64,000 nucleotides of DNA from Phycisphaerales bacterium. Lineage in GTDB: Bacteria > Planctomycetota > Phycisphaerae > UBA1845 > Fen-1342. The position numbers and the translations under genes are program-made. The notes under the pieces are model-generated. The model ran no database searches. It saw nothing but the letters and a program-made list of their open reading frames with translations, and had not been told where the DNA came from. Below, piece by piece: positions 26,321 to 35,304 of the stretch. Positions within the stretch are counted from its first letter, which is position 1. Each line of letters starts with the position of its first letter. The stretch spans positions 124,001 to 188,000 of the forward strand of contig JADJWG010000004.1 in assembly GCA_016716475.1 (NCBI GenBank), in the 5' to 3' direction.

Positions 26321-26425
26321 GTGATCTCCGGGGGGGCTGAAGCGGCCCGGCTGGTATACGAGCGTTCATGTACCGAATCGAAGGCGTCCGCGGCAAAACA
26401 CATAGCCCGAACGGCTGGAAACTGG

Positions 26426-26431
26426 CATAAT
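26426..26431 (+). promoter_or_regulatory. Candidate -10 box very close to a start codon
   Basis: CATAAT lies 7 bp before the ATG at 26439, which lacks a ribosome site. If used, the mRNA would be leaderless or nearly so. The context CATAATAGCC recurs on the minus strand at 35251-35260, ahead of the tandem-kinase gene. No clear -35 box. Confidence 0.25.
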
Positions 26432-26438
26432 AGCCGGA

Positions 26439-27020
26439 ATGAGCCCGTGGGTCCGCCTGTTCATGCGCCTGCAATTCCATCCGGCGCGGATCTTCAACCG
26501 CGTGATGTACCGGACTGGGCGGTGGCGGCTCTGGGACTGGGTGGACGAGCAAGTGCTTTTGGGGGGGGCGCCTACGAGAGCCGATCTGGCGCTGCTGCCG
26601 GAGATGGGTGTGCGGGGCATCGTGAACATGTGTGAAGAGTTTCACGGCCACCAGGTGGTGTTGCACCGGCTGGGATTGCAGCAGTTGCACCTGCCGACCG
26701 TGGATTTCCACCCCCCCTCGCTGGAAGCGATGCAGCGCGGACTGGAGTTCATCCGGCAATTCGTACAGGCGGGCAGCGGTGTGTACGTCCACTGCAAAGC
26801 CGGGCAGGGCCGCAGCGCCACGCTCGTCGTGGGCTACCTGATGGCGGCCTATGGGCTGACACCGCGTGCGGCCTACGCCCGCGTGCGTGAAGTACGGCCC
26901 CACGTCACGCGGCGGCTGGACGAGCGCGAAGTGGTGCAGGAACTCCATCTGCTGCTTGCGGAGGGTCGGTTGGGGGACTGGCAGCGGCCACGGGGCAGCA
27001 CGCTCGCTGTCGCCGGATAA
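26439..27020 (+). CDS. Dual-specificity phosphatase, PTPMT1-like
   Basis: A 193-residue protein of the cysteine-based phosphatase superfamily. The P-loop is VHC119-KAGQGR125-SATLV, a CX5R site. The general acid is probably D in LPTVDFHPPS. HCKAG(R/Q)xRSAT is the variant found in PTPMT1, the phosphatidylglycerophosphate phosphatase of mitochondria and some bacteria, so a lipid phosphate is as likely a substrate as phosphotyrosine. An N-terminal hydrophobic/basic stretch may associate with membranes. Confidence 0.78.
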   Translation: MSPWVRLFMRLQFHPARIFNRVMYRTGRWRLWDWVDEQVLLGGAPTRADLALLPEMGVRGIVNMCEEFHGHQVVLHRLGLQQLHLPTVDFHPPSLEAMQRGLEFIRQFVQAGSGVYVHCKAGQGRSATLVVGYLMAAYGLTPRAAYARVREVRPHVTRRLDEREVVQELHLLLAEGRLGDWQRPRGSTLAVAG

Positions 27021-27141
27021 GATCGCGCGGGGCGGACTATCGGGGGCGTTTCCGGCCGGGTACAACACCGGATTCCACCACCAGCCGGGTTGCGCCATGT
27101 GCGGCGCTGCCGGCGGCGACCAGCAGCGAGGTGCAGGTGCG

Positions 27142-28644
27142 ATGGCCGTTCCTACGTTCACCGTCAGCGGTACCTATCGACCCGTGCGGGGCGACTTCAT
27201 CCTGTTGCCTTACCGCGACAGCAAGGATGCTCTTTTTGATGCCGGCGTATTGCCGGAGCCCTTGCGTACAGCAGTGCGCCCGGCGAGCAAAGCCGGTGGC
27301 ACGCAGACGGTATTTCGCGGGGTAGTCGGCCAGGTGGACGTGCTGGCGCGGAGCGTGCGGCTCGACGGCGTGCATGTGCCCGCGGTGGAACAATGGCAAC
27401 GGGCGGTGGCGAAGGCGGTGGCTGACGCAGAACCGGAGGGCGCGGCGCGGGTCGTGGCGCTGCTGGACTGCGTGGAACCGGAGTGGGTCTGCGCGGCTCA
27501 GGAAGGGGCGTTGCTCGGCGGATATGCGTTTGATCGGTACCTGAAAGAGAAGGCGAACCCCACCCCGGTGCTGGTGGTCGTGGCCGCTGGCTCTGAGGCA
27601 GCGGCCAAACGGGCGCTGGGGAACTCAGCGATCATCTGTCGGTATGTGAATCAGGCGCGTGATGTTCTGAATGAACCGCCGAACGTGATCAATCCGGTGA
27701 CGCTGGCACGGGAGTTTGCACGTGTCGGGGCGGCCGCCGGGCTGCGCGTAAGTGTCTGGGATGACAAGCGGCTGGCGCGGGAGCGGTGCGGAGCGCTGCT
27801 GGCCGTCGGGCAGGGTGCGGTGGCAAAGCCGCGGCTGGTCATCGGAGACTATCAACCGCGGGCAGCGCGTGGTCATCTGTGTCTGGTGGGCAAGGGTATT
27901 ACGTATGACACGGGGGGTTACGGGCTCAAGCCGGCAGATGCGCAGGTTGGGATGAAGTACGACATGGGTGGGGCGGCGGCGGTCTTCGCGGCGGCGTGCG
28001 CGATTGCGGAATTGAAATTGCCCCTGCGGGTGACGGTGCTGACGCCGCTGGCGGAGAACGCGGTTTCCGGGGAGGCCTACCTGACGACGTCGATCCTGAC
28101 GACACGTTCGGGACGCACAGTGGAAGTGCACCACACCGATGCGGAGGGACGCCTGATCCTGGCGGATGCGCTGGCACTGGCAGTCGAGCGCCGGCCGGAC
28201 TGGATCGTGGATGCGGCGACGTTGACCGGGGCCTGCATGGTGGCGCTGGGCGAAGACATCGCGGGGGTGTACGGAAACGAGCCGCGTTTCACGCAACAGT
28301 TGATCGCCGCGGGGCGCGCCGTGGGCGAGTTGTATTGGGAGTTGCCGCTGCACGCGCCCTACGAGGAACACTTGAAGGCGACGGTAGCCGATGGGAAGAA
28401 CATCGGCGTCCGCTGGGGGGGGTCGATCACCGCGGCACTGTTTTTGCAGCAGTGGATCACGGAGGGGCAGCGCTGGATTCACTGTGACATCGCGGGTCCG
28501 GGCTGCAAGGAGGAACCGCTCGGACACCTCGGCAAGGGTGCGAAGGGTTTCGGCGTCAAGACGTTCGTACAGTTGGCGAGCGCACTCGCCGGCGCGGGCG
28601 CGTCGCCGGCCGTGGCCGGCCCGCGGCCAAGGCGTCGGAAGTAA
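27142..28644 (+). CDS. pepA: M17 leucyl aminopeptidase
   Basis: A ~500-residue cytosolic di-metal aminopeptidase. The C-terminal catalytic domain has GKGITYDTGGYGLKP (metal Lys and Asp), MKYDMGGAAAV (Asp) and TDAEGRLILADAL (Asp, Glu; catalytic Arg). The highly conserved Asn of NTDAEGR is His here (HTDAEGR). The N-terminal macro-like domain is divergent. The start at ATG 27142 is chosen over earlier in-frame codons because a purine-rich GAGG/AGGTG precedes it and the protein then begins at the domain edge. It usually forms a hexamer. Confidence 0.88.
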   Translation: MAVPTFTVSGTYRPVRGDFILLPYRDSKDALFDAGVLPEPLRTAVRPASKAGGTQTVFRGVVGQVDVLARSVRLDGVHVPAVEQWQRAVAKAVADAEPEGAARVVALLDCVEPEWVCAAQEGALLGGYAFDRYLKEKANPTPVLVVVAAGSEAAAKRALGNSAIICRYVNQARDVLNEPPNVINPVTLAREFARVGAAAGLRVSVWDDKRLARERCGALLAVGQGAVAKPRLVIGDYQPRAARGHLCLVGKGITYDTGGYGLKPADAQVGMKYDMGGAAAVFAAACAIAELKLPLRVTVLTPLAENAVSGEAYLTTSILTTRSGRTVEVHHTDAEGRLILADALALAVERRPDWIVDAATLTGACMVALGEDIAGVYGNEPRFTQQLIAAGRAVGELYWELPLHAPYEEHLKATVADGKNIGVRWGGSITAALFLQQWITEGQRWIHCDIAGPGCKEEPLGHLGKGAKGFGVKTFVQLASALAGAGASPAVAGPRPRRRK

Positions 28645-28700
28645 CACGGGAGTGCTCGGAGCCGCGGAGCAAACGGCCAGTGTGGAACAGAGCCGGTCCC

Positions 28701-29426
28701 ATGAAGCGCATTGTTCTTTTACAGCACGGCGAGTCGGTCTGGTGGCGTGAGCATCGCTTTGTCGGCTGGACGGATGTGGACCTCACGGAAGCGGGGCACA
28801 GTGCGGCGGCGGCGGCGGGTGCGCGCCTGCGGGCGGGCGGCTACGAGTTCGATGCGGCCTACACTTCGTTGCTCAAGCGTTCGATCCGTTCGCTCTGGAT
28901 CGTGCTGGATGCACTGGACCAGATGTGGGTGCCGGTCCACCGGAACTGGCGCCTCAACGAACAGCATTATGGCGCGCTGCAGGGCCGCACGGATGACGAC
29001 GTGGCGGCCGAGTTCGGGGCCGAAAGCGTGGCGTTGTGGCGGCACGGTTACGATGCTCGCCCGCCGGCGCTGAGTACCGGGGATCCGCGCTGGCCGGGTC
29101 ATGATCGGCGCTATCGGTCCATCTGGCGGAAGGAACTACCGCTGACGGAGTCGCTGCAGGACACGGTGGCGCGGGTGGTGCCGTACTGGGAGCACGTCGT
29201 GGCGCCCGAGGTATCGAGCGGGCGGCGAGTGCTGCTGGTTGCACACGGCAACAGCATCCGCGCGTTGATCATGTACCTGGATCGACTCTCGCCGGAACAG
29301 GTGTTACGGGTGCGCATCCCGGTCGGAGTTCCGATCGCGTACGAGCTGGGAGCGAGTCTCGCAGGAGAGCGACGCTGCCTCGTCGGCGGGGACGGGCGTG
29401 AAGAACCGTGGGATCCGCTGACATGA
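28701..29426 (+). CDS. Phosphoglycerate mutase (GpmA-type) with altered phosphate pocket
   Basis: A 241-residue histidine-phosphatase-superfamily protein that aligns along its full length with 2,3-bisphosphoglycerate-dependent GpmA. The phosphorylated His (H9), Glu (E87) and second His (H182, in AHGNS) are kept. Against E. coli GpmA, the substrate-binding residues differ: R10 is Q8, N17 is W15, T23 is V21, R90 is Q88, K100 is D98 and R117 is H115. R62 and R116 equivalents remain. It may be a phosphatase on another substrate, or catalytically weak. No strong ribosome site is visible. Confidence 0.8.
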   Translation: MKRIVLLQHGESVWWREHRFVGWTDVDLTEAGHSAAAAAGARLRAGGYEFDAAYTSLLKRSIRSLWIVLDALDQMWVPVHRNWRLNEQHYGALQGRTDDDVAAEFGAESVALWRHGYDARPPALSTGDPRWPGHDRRYRSIWRKELPLTESLQDTVARVVPYWEHVVAPEVSSGRRVLLVAHGNSIRALIMYLDRLSPEQVLRVRIPVGVPIAYELGASLAGERRCLVGGDGREEPWDPLT

Positions 29427-29517
29427 ACGCTGTGCCTGAAGGGCTTCGCCTACAATCTGCGGAACGGCCGGTCGCAGGAGGGCACTGCGGCGGTGATTAT
29501 CTGCTCGGAGAATGCAC

Positions 29518-30126
29518 ATGGCGCGCGTTGCGGTGGTCTATCATTCGCAGTGGGGGCATACCAAGGTTATCGCCGAAGCCGTGGTACGCGGTGCGGCCAG
29601 TGTGCCCGGGACGGTAGCGGAGTTGTTCCCGGTGGAAGCGTTCGGCCCACCGGATGCCCAGAAGCAGTACCGTGGAACCTGGGATTCGCTGGCGCAAGCG
29701 GATGCGATCGTATGGGGTGCGCCCACTTACATGGGCTCGGTCAGTGCCGCCTTCAAGCAGTTCATGGAGCACACCTCGGCACTCTGGTTGCGGCAGGAGT
29801 GGAAGGACAAGCTCGCGGCCGGCTTCACCAACTCCGGCAGTCAGCATGGAGACAAGCTGAACACGCTCTGGGACTTGGCGCACTTCGCATTCCAGCATGG
29901 CATGGTCTGGATCGGGCTTGACCTGCCGGGAGGGAATAACAGCTCGAAGGGGTCGCCGAACGATCTCAATCGAATTGGTGCGTGGCTGGGCGCGATGTCA
30001 CAGTCCAATGTCGACCAGCAGGCAGACACGGCCCCGCCGGAGAGCGATCAGAAGACGGCGGAGCACCTCGGGCGGCGCGTAGCCGGGGCAGCGCTGCGTT
30101 GGCGGGCGGGAAAAGCGGCGCAATGA
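29518..30126 (+). CDS. Flavodoxin/WrbA-like NAD(P)H:quinone oxidoreductase
   Basis: A 202-residue flavodoxin-fold protein. The N-terminal VVYHSQWGHTKVIAEAV is the FMN phosphate loop, WGAPTYMGSVSAAFKQFME is the WrbA/flavodoxin 90s loop, and SSKGSPNDLNRIGAWLG is the closing segment. Such enzymes carry out two-electron reduction of quinones. The start ATG 29518 follows GGAG by 7 bases; the ATG at 29512 is too close. The C-terminal ~30 residues are polar and variable. Confidence 0.85.
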   Translation: MARVAVVYHSQWGHTKVIAEAVVRGAASVPGTVAELFPVEAFGPPDAQKQYRGTWDSLAQADAIVWGAPTYMGSVSAAFKQFMEHTSALWLRQEWKDKLAAGFTNSGSQHGDKLNTLWDLAHFAFQHGMVWIGLDLPGGNNSSKGSPNDLNRIGAWLGAMSQSNVDQQADTAPPESDQKTAEHLGRRVAGAALRWRAGKAAQ

Positions 30127-30189
30127 AATGCGTACTACGGGAACTAGGGAGGAGCGTTCTGGCGTGGCCGGCACCAGGCAAGCAGCCGG

Positions 30190-30290
30190 CCGATTCCCTC
30201 TTTTCCAGGGTGGGAGAGATTAGGAGAGGGAAGATTTTCGCGGATTCTCGACCCTCACCCATCCCACCCCTGCAAGAGAGGGGGGTGCGG
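30190..30290. repeat. Intergenic inverted-repeat element
   Basis: An imperfect inverted repeat (CAGGGTGGGA near 30205 against TCCCACCCCTG near 30262) encloses GATTCTCGAC. The motif GATTCTCGAC preceded by a similar ATT...GC context recurs at about 61426-61444 beside a perfect palindrome, so both may be copies of a dispersed intergenic repeat. Confidence 0.35.
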
Positions 30291-30300
30291 GATTCGCTCC

Positions 30301-31971
30301 ATGAATGAGCCGGCGCACGGTCACCCCGTGATACCGCGGGTGGTCGTATGGTTCCTTCTACTCGCATTCGCGTACCAGCTCGGGTGGTGCTGGTTGGCCC
30401 CCGTCCCTTGGATCGTGGGCAGCGTGACGAACGACGACACGTTCCTGTACCTGCAGTATGCGCGGAAAACGATTGAGCACGGCTTCCCAACTTTCGACGG
30501 GCTGAACCCAACCAACGGAGTGCAACCGTTGTGGGGTGCTGCGCTCGTGGCGCTGGCTGCGGTGACTACGGAGCGCGAATTGCTGCTGCGGATGGCGCTG
30601 ACGGCGTGTGCCGGGCTGAATCTCGCAGCGGGCTTCGTCTTGTTGCGGATGGCGCGGGAACTGGGGAGCCGGGTTGCGGTCACCGTCGTGGGTGTGGCGT
30701 GGGGGTGCTATCTGCTCGGCTTGGTGCCGGCGTTGCTGGGCATGGAGAACAGTCTGCACGGATTAGCAGCGGCGCTTGTGCTGCTTGGTTTTGTACGGTT
30801 GTGGTGGGGGAGCGGCGTACCGCGCACGGTGGAACTGCTGCTGTGCGGCGGGGCCTTGGCGTTCAACACGCTCACGCGGCTGGACTCTACGGTGATCGGC
30901 GTCGTGCTGGGCCTGTTGCTGTGGTGGCGCTGTATGCGGCGCGGTGCGGGTGTGGTGCGGCCGTTGCTGGGACTCGCCGGTCCGACGGTGCTGGCAGGCG
31001 GACTCTATTTTGTGGGCAATCTGTACTACTTTGGAGCCGGGTTGCCGGTTTCAGGCCTGATGAAGGCCCATTACGCCAGCACCTACCTGGGGCCGGATCC
31101 CGGCTGGCTGTGGCCGGTGTTTGTGGCCGGGGTGATGCTGAAAACGTTCAGTGAAGCCCCGGTTTGGTTACTGGCCCGCTTTGTACCGGAGGCCCTGGAG
31201 TCGGTTCTGCTGGGCGTGGCGTTGTCCATTTTTTTGCTGCCGATGCTGATTCACCTCGTGATGCCGCGACTTGTGGCGTGGCCGCCGAAGGGTTGCCGGG
31301 TGACAGGGCTGGGGCTGGTACTCTCCGTGGGAACCTTGGCGCACATGCTGGTGCTGGCGACGAACCTGCTGCACTTTTCGGTCGACTCCTGGTATCACAC
31401 GTACCTGCTGCTGGTGTGGATGGTGTGGCTGGCGTGGGGGGTGGAGCGCTGGCTGCGGTCGCCCGTCCTCACACGCCGCGCGCGGCAGGGGCTCGCAGTG
31501 GCGCTCGGGCTCTTCCTCGCTTCCATGCAGACGGTCTCCATTGTGCGGCAGTTGCGGGCGTCCGAAGTCCGCGATCTGCACACCACGCGCTATGAGCTGG
31601 CTTCCTGGCTGCGGGTGAATTTGCCACCCGATGTGCGGCTGGGGGCCTGGAACGCCGGCTTGCTGGCGTATTTCAGCGACCAGACGGTCATCAATCTCGA
31701 CGGATTGATGAACTCGGTCGAGTTCGCCCGATTCGTACAGCAGGGAGATTCTCCACGTGACATCGTGGAAAGACTCGGTCTCGATGTCATCGTCGACTAC
31801 AATGACGCCGACAGCACCATGCCACGCAAGTTTCACTGGGATTCGGCCGCCACCTTTCGCGGACTGTGGTCATGGGATGAACTCGTCATCCTGCATCATG
31901 AAGCGACGGATGACGAGCGGGAGTTCTTCGTACTGGGCGTGCCCGGCGGGCGGTTCGCGGCGCAGCATTGA
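30301..31971 (+). CDS. GT-C-like multi-pass membrane glycosyltransferase
   Basis: A 556-residue protein with about eleven hydrophobic segments and a C-terminal soluble domain (~420-556). Between the first two membrane segments lies VTNDDTFLYLQYARKTIEHG with TFDGLNPTNGVQPLW, the acidic luminal loop of GT-C glycosyltransferases that use polyprenyl-phosphate sugars. It probably glycosylates lipids or proteins on the outer face of the inner membrane. No partner genes adjoin. The donor and acceptor are unknown. Confidence 0.65.
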   Translation: MNEPAHGHPVIPRVVVWFLLLAFAYQLGWCWLAPVPWIVGSVTNDDTFLYLQYARKTIEHGFPTFDGLNPTNGVQPLWGAALVALAAVTTERELLLRMALTACAGLNLAAGFVLLRMARELGSRVAVTVVGVAWGCYLLGLVPALLGMENSLHGLAAALVLLGFVRLWWGSGVPRTVELLLCGGALAFNTLTRLDSTVIGVVLGLLLWWRCMRRGAGVVRPLLGLAGPTVLAGGLYFVGNLYYFGAGLPVSGLMKAHYASTYLGPDPGWLWPVFVAGVMLKTFSEAPVWLLARFVPEALESVLLGVALSIFLLPMLIHLVMPRLVAWPPKGCRVTGLGLVLSVGTLAHMLVLATNLLHFSVDSWYHTYLLLVWMVWLAWGVERWLRSPVLTRRARQGLAVALGLFLASMQTVSIVRQLRASEVRDLHTTRYELASWLRVNLPPDVRLGAWNAGLLAYFSDQTVINLDGLMNSVEFARFVQQGDSPRDIVERLGLDVIVDYNDADSTMPRKFHWDSAATFRGLWSWDELVILHHEATDDEREFFVLGVPGGRFAAQH

Positions 31972-32121
31972 CGGTAATGGCGAACCCGAACTGGGCAAGG
32001 TCCCTTCTGGAATCCGGCCACACGGTTCGTTACTGTAACGGGGTGTTCATGTCTTGACCGTTGCTCGTGTGGCCGTGCGGGCCGGGTGTCCTGCAGGGTT
32101 GCGGTACTCGGAGGTGCTGCG

Positions 32122-33192
32122 GTGTCGAATTCCCCGCATTCGGAGTCGGTACTTACCCATGCGGAAGCGCACGATGAGAAGTTGATGGGCATGGAGGTGC
32201 TGCGCGCCTGTGAAGCAGCGGCCCTCAATGTGTTCCGCTGGGTCGGCAAGGGCGACAAAATCGCAGCCGACTCTGCGGCCACCGACGCGATTCGCGGCAT
32301 GCTGAACCTGATGGACATGTGCGGCACGTGTACGATCGGAGAGGGGATCAAGGACGATGCCCCCGGGATCTTTGTGGGCGAGAAGCTGGGTACCTGGAAA
32401 GAGGGTGCGCCCAACGTCAGCATCGCGCTCGATCCGATTGATGGCACTACGCTGACGGCCAAGGGTTTGCCGGGAGCACTGACGGTCATTGCGGCGGCGA
32501 CCGGAAGTGCGCCGGAAGATCACATGCTGGCGGCCATTCCCAGTTACTACGTCGAGAAGATCGCCGTGGGACCGAAAGTCCGAGAGAGCACCGGCCATGT
32601 ACGGCTGACTTCCTCGGTGGATCACAACCTGGAGATCGTGGCGTTGTCGATCGGCAAACGTGTACGTGACCTCGTTGTGTGTATTCTCGATCGACCGCGG
32701 CATCAGAAGCTGATCGACCAGGTGCGACGGACCGGTGCGGCCATTCGCCTGATCGGAGACGGAGACGTTGCAGCGGCGATCGCTCCCAGCATTCCGGGCA
32801 GCGGCGTGGACATCTACATGGGGATCGGCGGCTCGCCGGAAGCGGTTCTGGCGGCGGCGGCGATCCGTGCCCTGGGGGGTGACATTCTCTGTCGCGTGTG
32901 GCCGCGGGATGATGCCGAGCGGAAGCAGCTCGAGCAGGATGGACACGGCGAGCTACTGGGGCGTGAATACTCCTGTGCGGACATGGTGCGCGGGGACGAT
33001 GTGGTATTCGTGGCGACTGGTATCACCGACAGCGCGCTGCTGCGTGGCGTCGTGGTCGATGGTCATACGGCCGTAACGTACTCCGTGGTGATGCGCGCCC
33101 GCTCACGCACCGTGCGCTATGTGAAGGCGTTTCACGACCTGACGCGGAAGACGATTCGACTGGCGAGCGGCTCGGGTCACACCCGGTTGTAG
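32122..33192 (+). CDS. glpX: Class II fructose-1,6-bisphosphatase GlpX
   Basis: A 356-residue Mn/Mg-dependent phosphatase of gluconeogenesis. The metal ligands expected for GlpX can be placed: Asp in DKIAADSAATDA, Glu in IGEGIKDDAPG, and Asp/Asp in ALDPIDGTT, where the last is Glu in E. coli. DGDVAAAI, GIGGSPEAVLAAAAIRALGGD and VATGITDSALLRG complete the family pattern. The start is GTG 32122, with GGAGG 7 bases before; an earlier in-frame start lacks one. Confidence 0.92.
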   Translation: MSNSPHSESVLTHAEAHDEKLMGMEVLRACEAAALNVFRWVGKGDKIAADSAATDAIRGMLNLMDMCGTCTIGEGIKDDAPGIFVGEKLGTWKEGAPNVSIALDPIDGTTLTAKGLPGALTVIAAATGSAPEDHMLAAIPSYYVEKIAVGPKVRESTGHVRLTSSVDHNLEIVALSIGKRVRDLVVCILDRPRHQKLIDQVRRTGAAIRLIGDGDVAAAIAPSIPGSGVDIYMGIGGSPEAVLAAAAIRALGGDILCRVWPRDDAERKQLEQDGHGELLGREYSCADMVRGDDVVFVATGITDSALLRGVVVDGHTAVTYSVVMRARSRTVRYVKAFHDLTRKTIRLASGSGHTRL

Positions 33193-33211
33193 CGTTGGCC
33201 AATCCCGGCTG

Positions 33212-35104
33212 CTATTCCCGCCCGTAGTGGCGGAGCTTCCATTGACGGCGTGCTTCCTTCGCTGCGCGTTTCCGTGCGACCGCCGCCGCAACGGCGTGCC
33301 AAATGCCCCGCCAAGTCGTACGAGCGGCACCGAACTGGGCGCTGTACTCGCGTAAGAAGCGGGCGGCGTCGGCGCGGGTGACCAGGCCGAGCGGTTCGAG
33401 ACTGGCGGCGAGCCGAGCGATGGCCCGCAGCTCATGGTTCCGTGGTCGCGGCTGATCCTCACGGGGGACGCGTCCGATGCGGATGCCGTCGAGATCGATC
33501 CAGCAGATTTGCAGTTCCGGTTCGTTGACGACGAGCAGATTGCTCGCCTTGCAATCACGGTGGCGGAAGCCGCGCTCATGCAGTCGCCGCAACTCGCGCG
33601 CGACGATGACCATCAGGTCGTATTTCAGGCGGTACCACGCGGTGCCGCGCAACAACCCGCCGGCGCGCCGCAGAAATGTCTCCAGGTCGACGGCTTGGGC
33701 CACGGCTTCGGTCACCAGCACGCTGTCGACAGCCAGTGGGCCGATGCGCCGCTCGATGAGCGCGAGGGGCCGCGCCGTGGGAATTTCCCGGTTCAGCAGG
33801 GCCTGACCCATGCGCCAGGCACGGCGACTGCGCGAAATGGGACGCCATTGCGCCATGCGGCGGCGCCAGTTCCGCGCCCGGGGATGCTTGATGATCACCG
33901 GGATCTCGCCGTCGGGGTGTGGTAACGAGGTGCGGAGAATTTCAGCCGAGTGCGAGTTCTTGCAGCGGGCGGACCCTTCCTGGGTTCGAAACCAGCGCAG
34001 GGGGTCGGCGAGTTGGGTGCGCCACCAGCGGCGCTCGAAGACGAGCTGCGAGGCGCGGGATTCATCCGCGGAATGCTTGCAGCAAGTGAGCGCGAGGCCG
34101 CGCCAGCCACCCGGTAGACGCAGGCGGCAGAAGTAGCGCCCATCGCGCCCGGCGCGGCGGTCGCGCCGGGCCCAGAGCCGTTCAGCGTGGTGTCGAGCCA
34201 TGACCTGCAGCGCCGTCACGAGCTCGCGGAAACTCAGCGCCAGGGGCCGGCCATGCTCATACAAGACTTCGAATTCGTTGCGGTAGCGCAGGTAGGCGCG
34301 CAGGAACCGCAGGCGATCGCTGAGCGACGCGTGTCGGCGGAACCACTGGTTGAGCTGGGCGAGGTTGCGGACAATGGCGCCGTCGCGGATGGGTACGTTG
34401 CGGCGCGCTGTCTGGAGATCAACGAAAACAGTCTGGTACTGACGCGGGGCCACGGGCCGTACGAGGATGTTGTCGACGTGCATGTCGAGATGCTCGAAAC
34501 CGGCCTGATGAGCACGCGCGATCATCTCGGCCAGCAGGTCGAGTAGATGGGCCGTGTCTCGTCGGCGTCGTACTGGGTCGTCGTCCGTGGCGAGCCGCAG
34601 CCAGAAGGAGCTCAGCGACTCGGCTGGCGTGATTGCAGCCGTGATGAGGACGGCGCACGCTCCGCCCCCGCGTGGCAGGTGCGACGTACAGGCCACCGCG
34701 CGCGGCGCGGCGATGCCATGACGTTCCGTGAAACAGGCGGCATCCCACTCGGCGTTACAGGGGTGTCCGCGGAAGACGTTGCGCAGGCGGCGCAGCCACG
34801 GGTCGCGCAGGTAGTACTTGAGGTAGTAGGTGGCGCCGCCGATCTCGGCCCGCCAGACCTCACGCCGGGCGTTGTGCTTCACACGTTCCCAGCCCTGGTC
34901 CTCGGGTGCGGCCCAGGCCGTGCGCCGGACGAGTCGCAGCAGCCCCTCCGCCTCCGGGCGATGAAGCCAGGTTACACCGTCGTAGGTGGCGCGTTCCTGC
35001 GCAGAATTCGTCCCGCGGCGCGCTTCCCGCTCGGAGACGGGACGCCGGTCGGCCGCACCGGTGGGCACGGTGAGCGGGGGTGTCGTGGCGTTCGCGGTAC
35101 TCAT
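33212..35104 (-). CDS. Tandem InaA/KdkA-like lipopolysaccharide kinase
   Basis: A 630-residue protein with two protein-kinase-like domains in one chain. Domain 1 (~70-330) has VWRAEIGGATYYLKYY, catalytic loop HLDMHVDNIL and metal motif VFVDLQTAR. Domain 2 (~330-600) has EIPVIIKHP, HRDCKASNLLV and CWIDLDGIR. Both loops keep the catalytic Asp and Asn and both keep the metal Asp. Single-domain relatives phosphorylate Kdo or heptose in lipid A core, so two successive phosphorylations by one polypeptide are possible. The extreme C-terminus is very basic. The start at ATG 35104 has no ribosome site. Confidence 0.75.
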   Translation of the reverse strand: MSTANATTPPLTVPTGAADRRPVSEREARRGTNSAQERATYDGVTWLHRPEAEGLLRLVRRTAWAAPEDQGWERVKHNARREVWRAEIGGATYYLKYYLRDPWLRRLRNVFRGHPCNAEWDAACFTERHGIAAPRAVACTSHLPRGGGACAVLITAAITPAESLSSFWLRLATDDDPVRRRRDTAHLLDLLAEMIARAHQAGFEHLDMHVDNILVRPVAPRQYQTVFVDLQTARRNVPIRDGAIVRNLAQLNQWFRRHASLSDRLRFLRAYLRYRNEFEVLYEHGRPLALSFRELVTALQVMARHHAERLWARRDRRAGRDGRYFCRLRLPGGWRGLALTCCKHSADESRASQLVFERRWWRTQLADPLRWFRTQEGSARCKNSHSAEILRTSLPHPDGEIPVIIKHPRARNWRRRMAQWRPISRSRRAWRMGQALLNREIPTARPLALIERRIGPLAVDSVLVTEAVAQAVDLETFLRRAGGLLRGTAWYRLKYDLMVIVARELRRLHERGFRHRDCKASNLLVVNEPELQICWIDLDGIRIGRVPREDQPRPRNHELRAIARLAASLEPLGLVTRADAARFLREYSAQFGAARTTWRGIWHAVAAAVARKRAAKEARRQWKLRHYGRE

Positions 35105-35304
35105 GTCAACACGATCAGGTCGGGGGAGCGGTCCGAAGGAGGCGCCCCGGGTCCGAGAACTCGGTCTCGAACCGGATGTTCGGCAAAGCATTCTAACGCA
35201 GCGCAACTGTCAGTGGCAGATGCGTCCCAAGCGAGCAGAGGACCCCGACGGGCTATTATGTGTTGCATGCAGGGTGTTCGGGATCGCTCCCGAAGCCGTC
35301 ACAC
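35105..35304. other. Spacer upstream of the tandem-kinase gene
   Basis: It holds a possible minus-strand -10 (CATAAT, 35255-35260). Otherwise nothing recognisable; no RNA gene seen. Confidence 0.3.
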
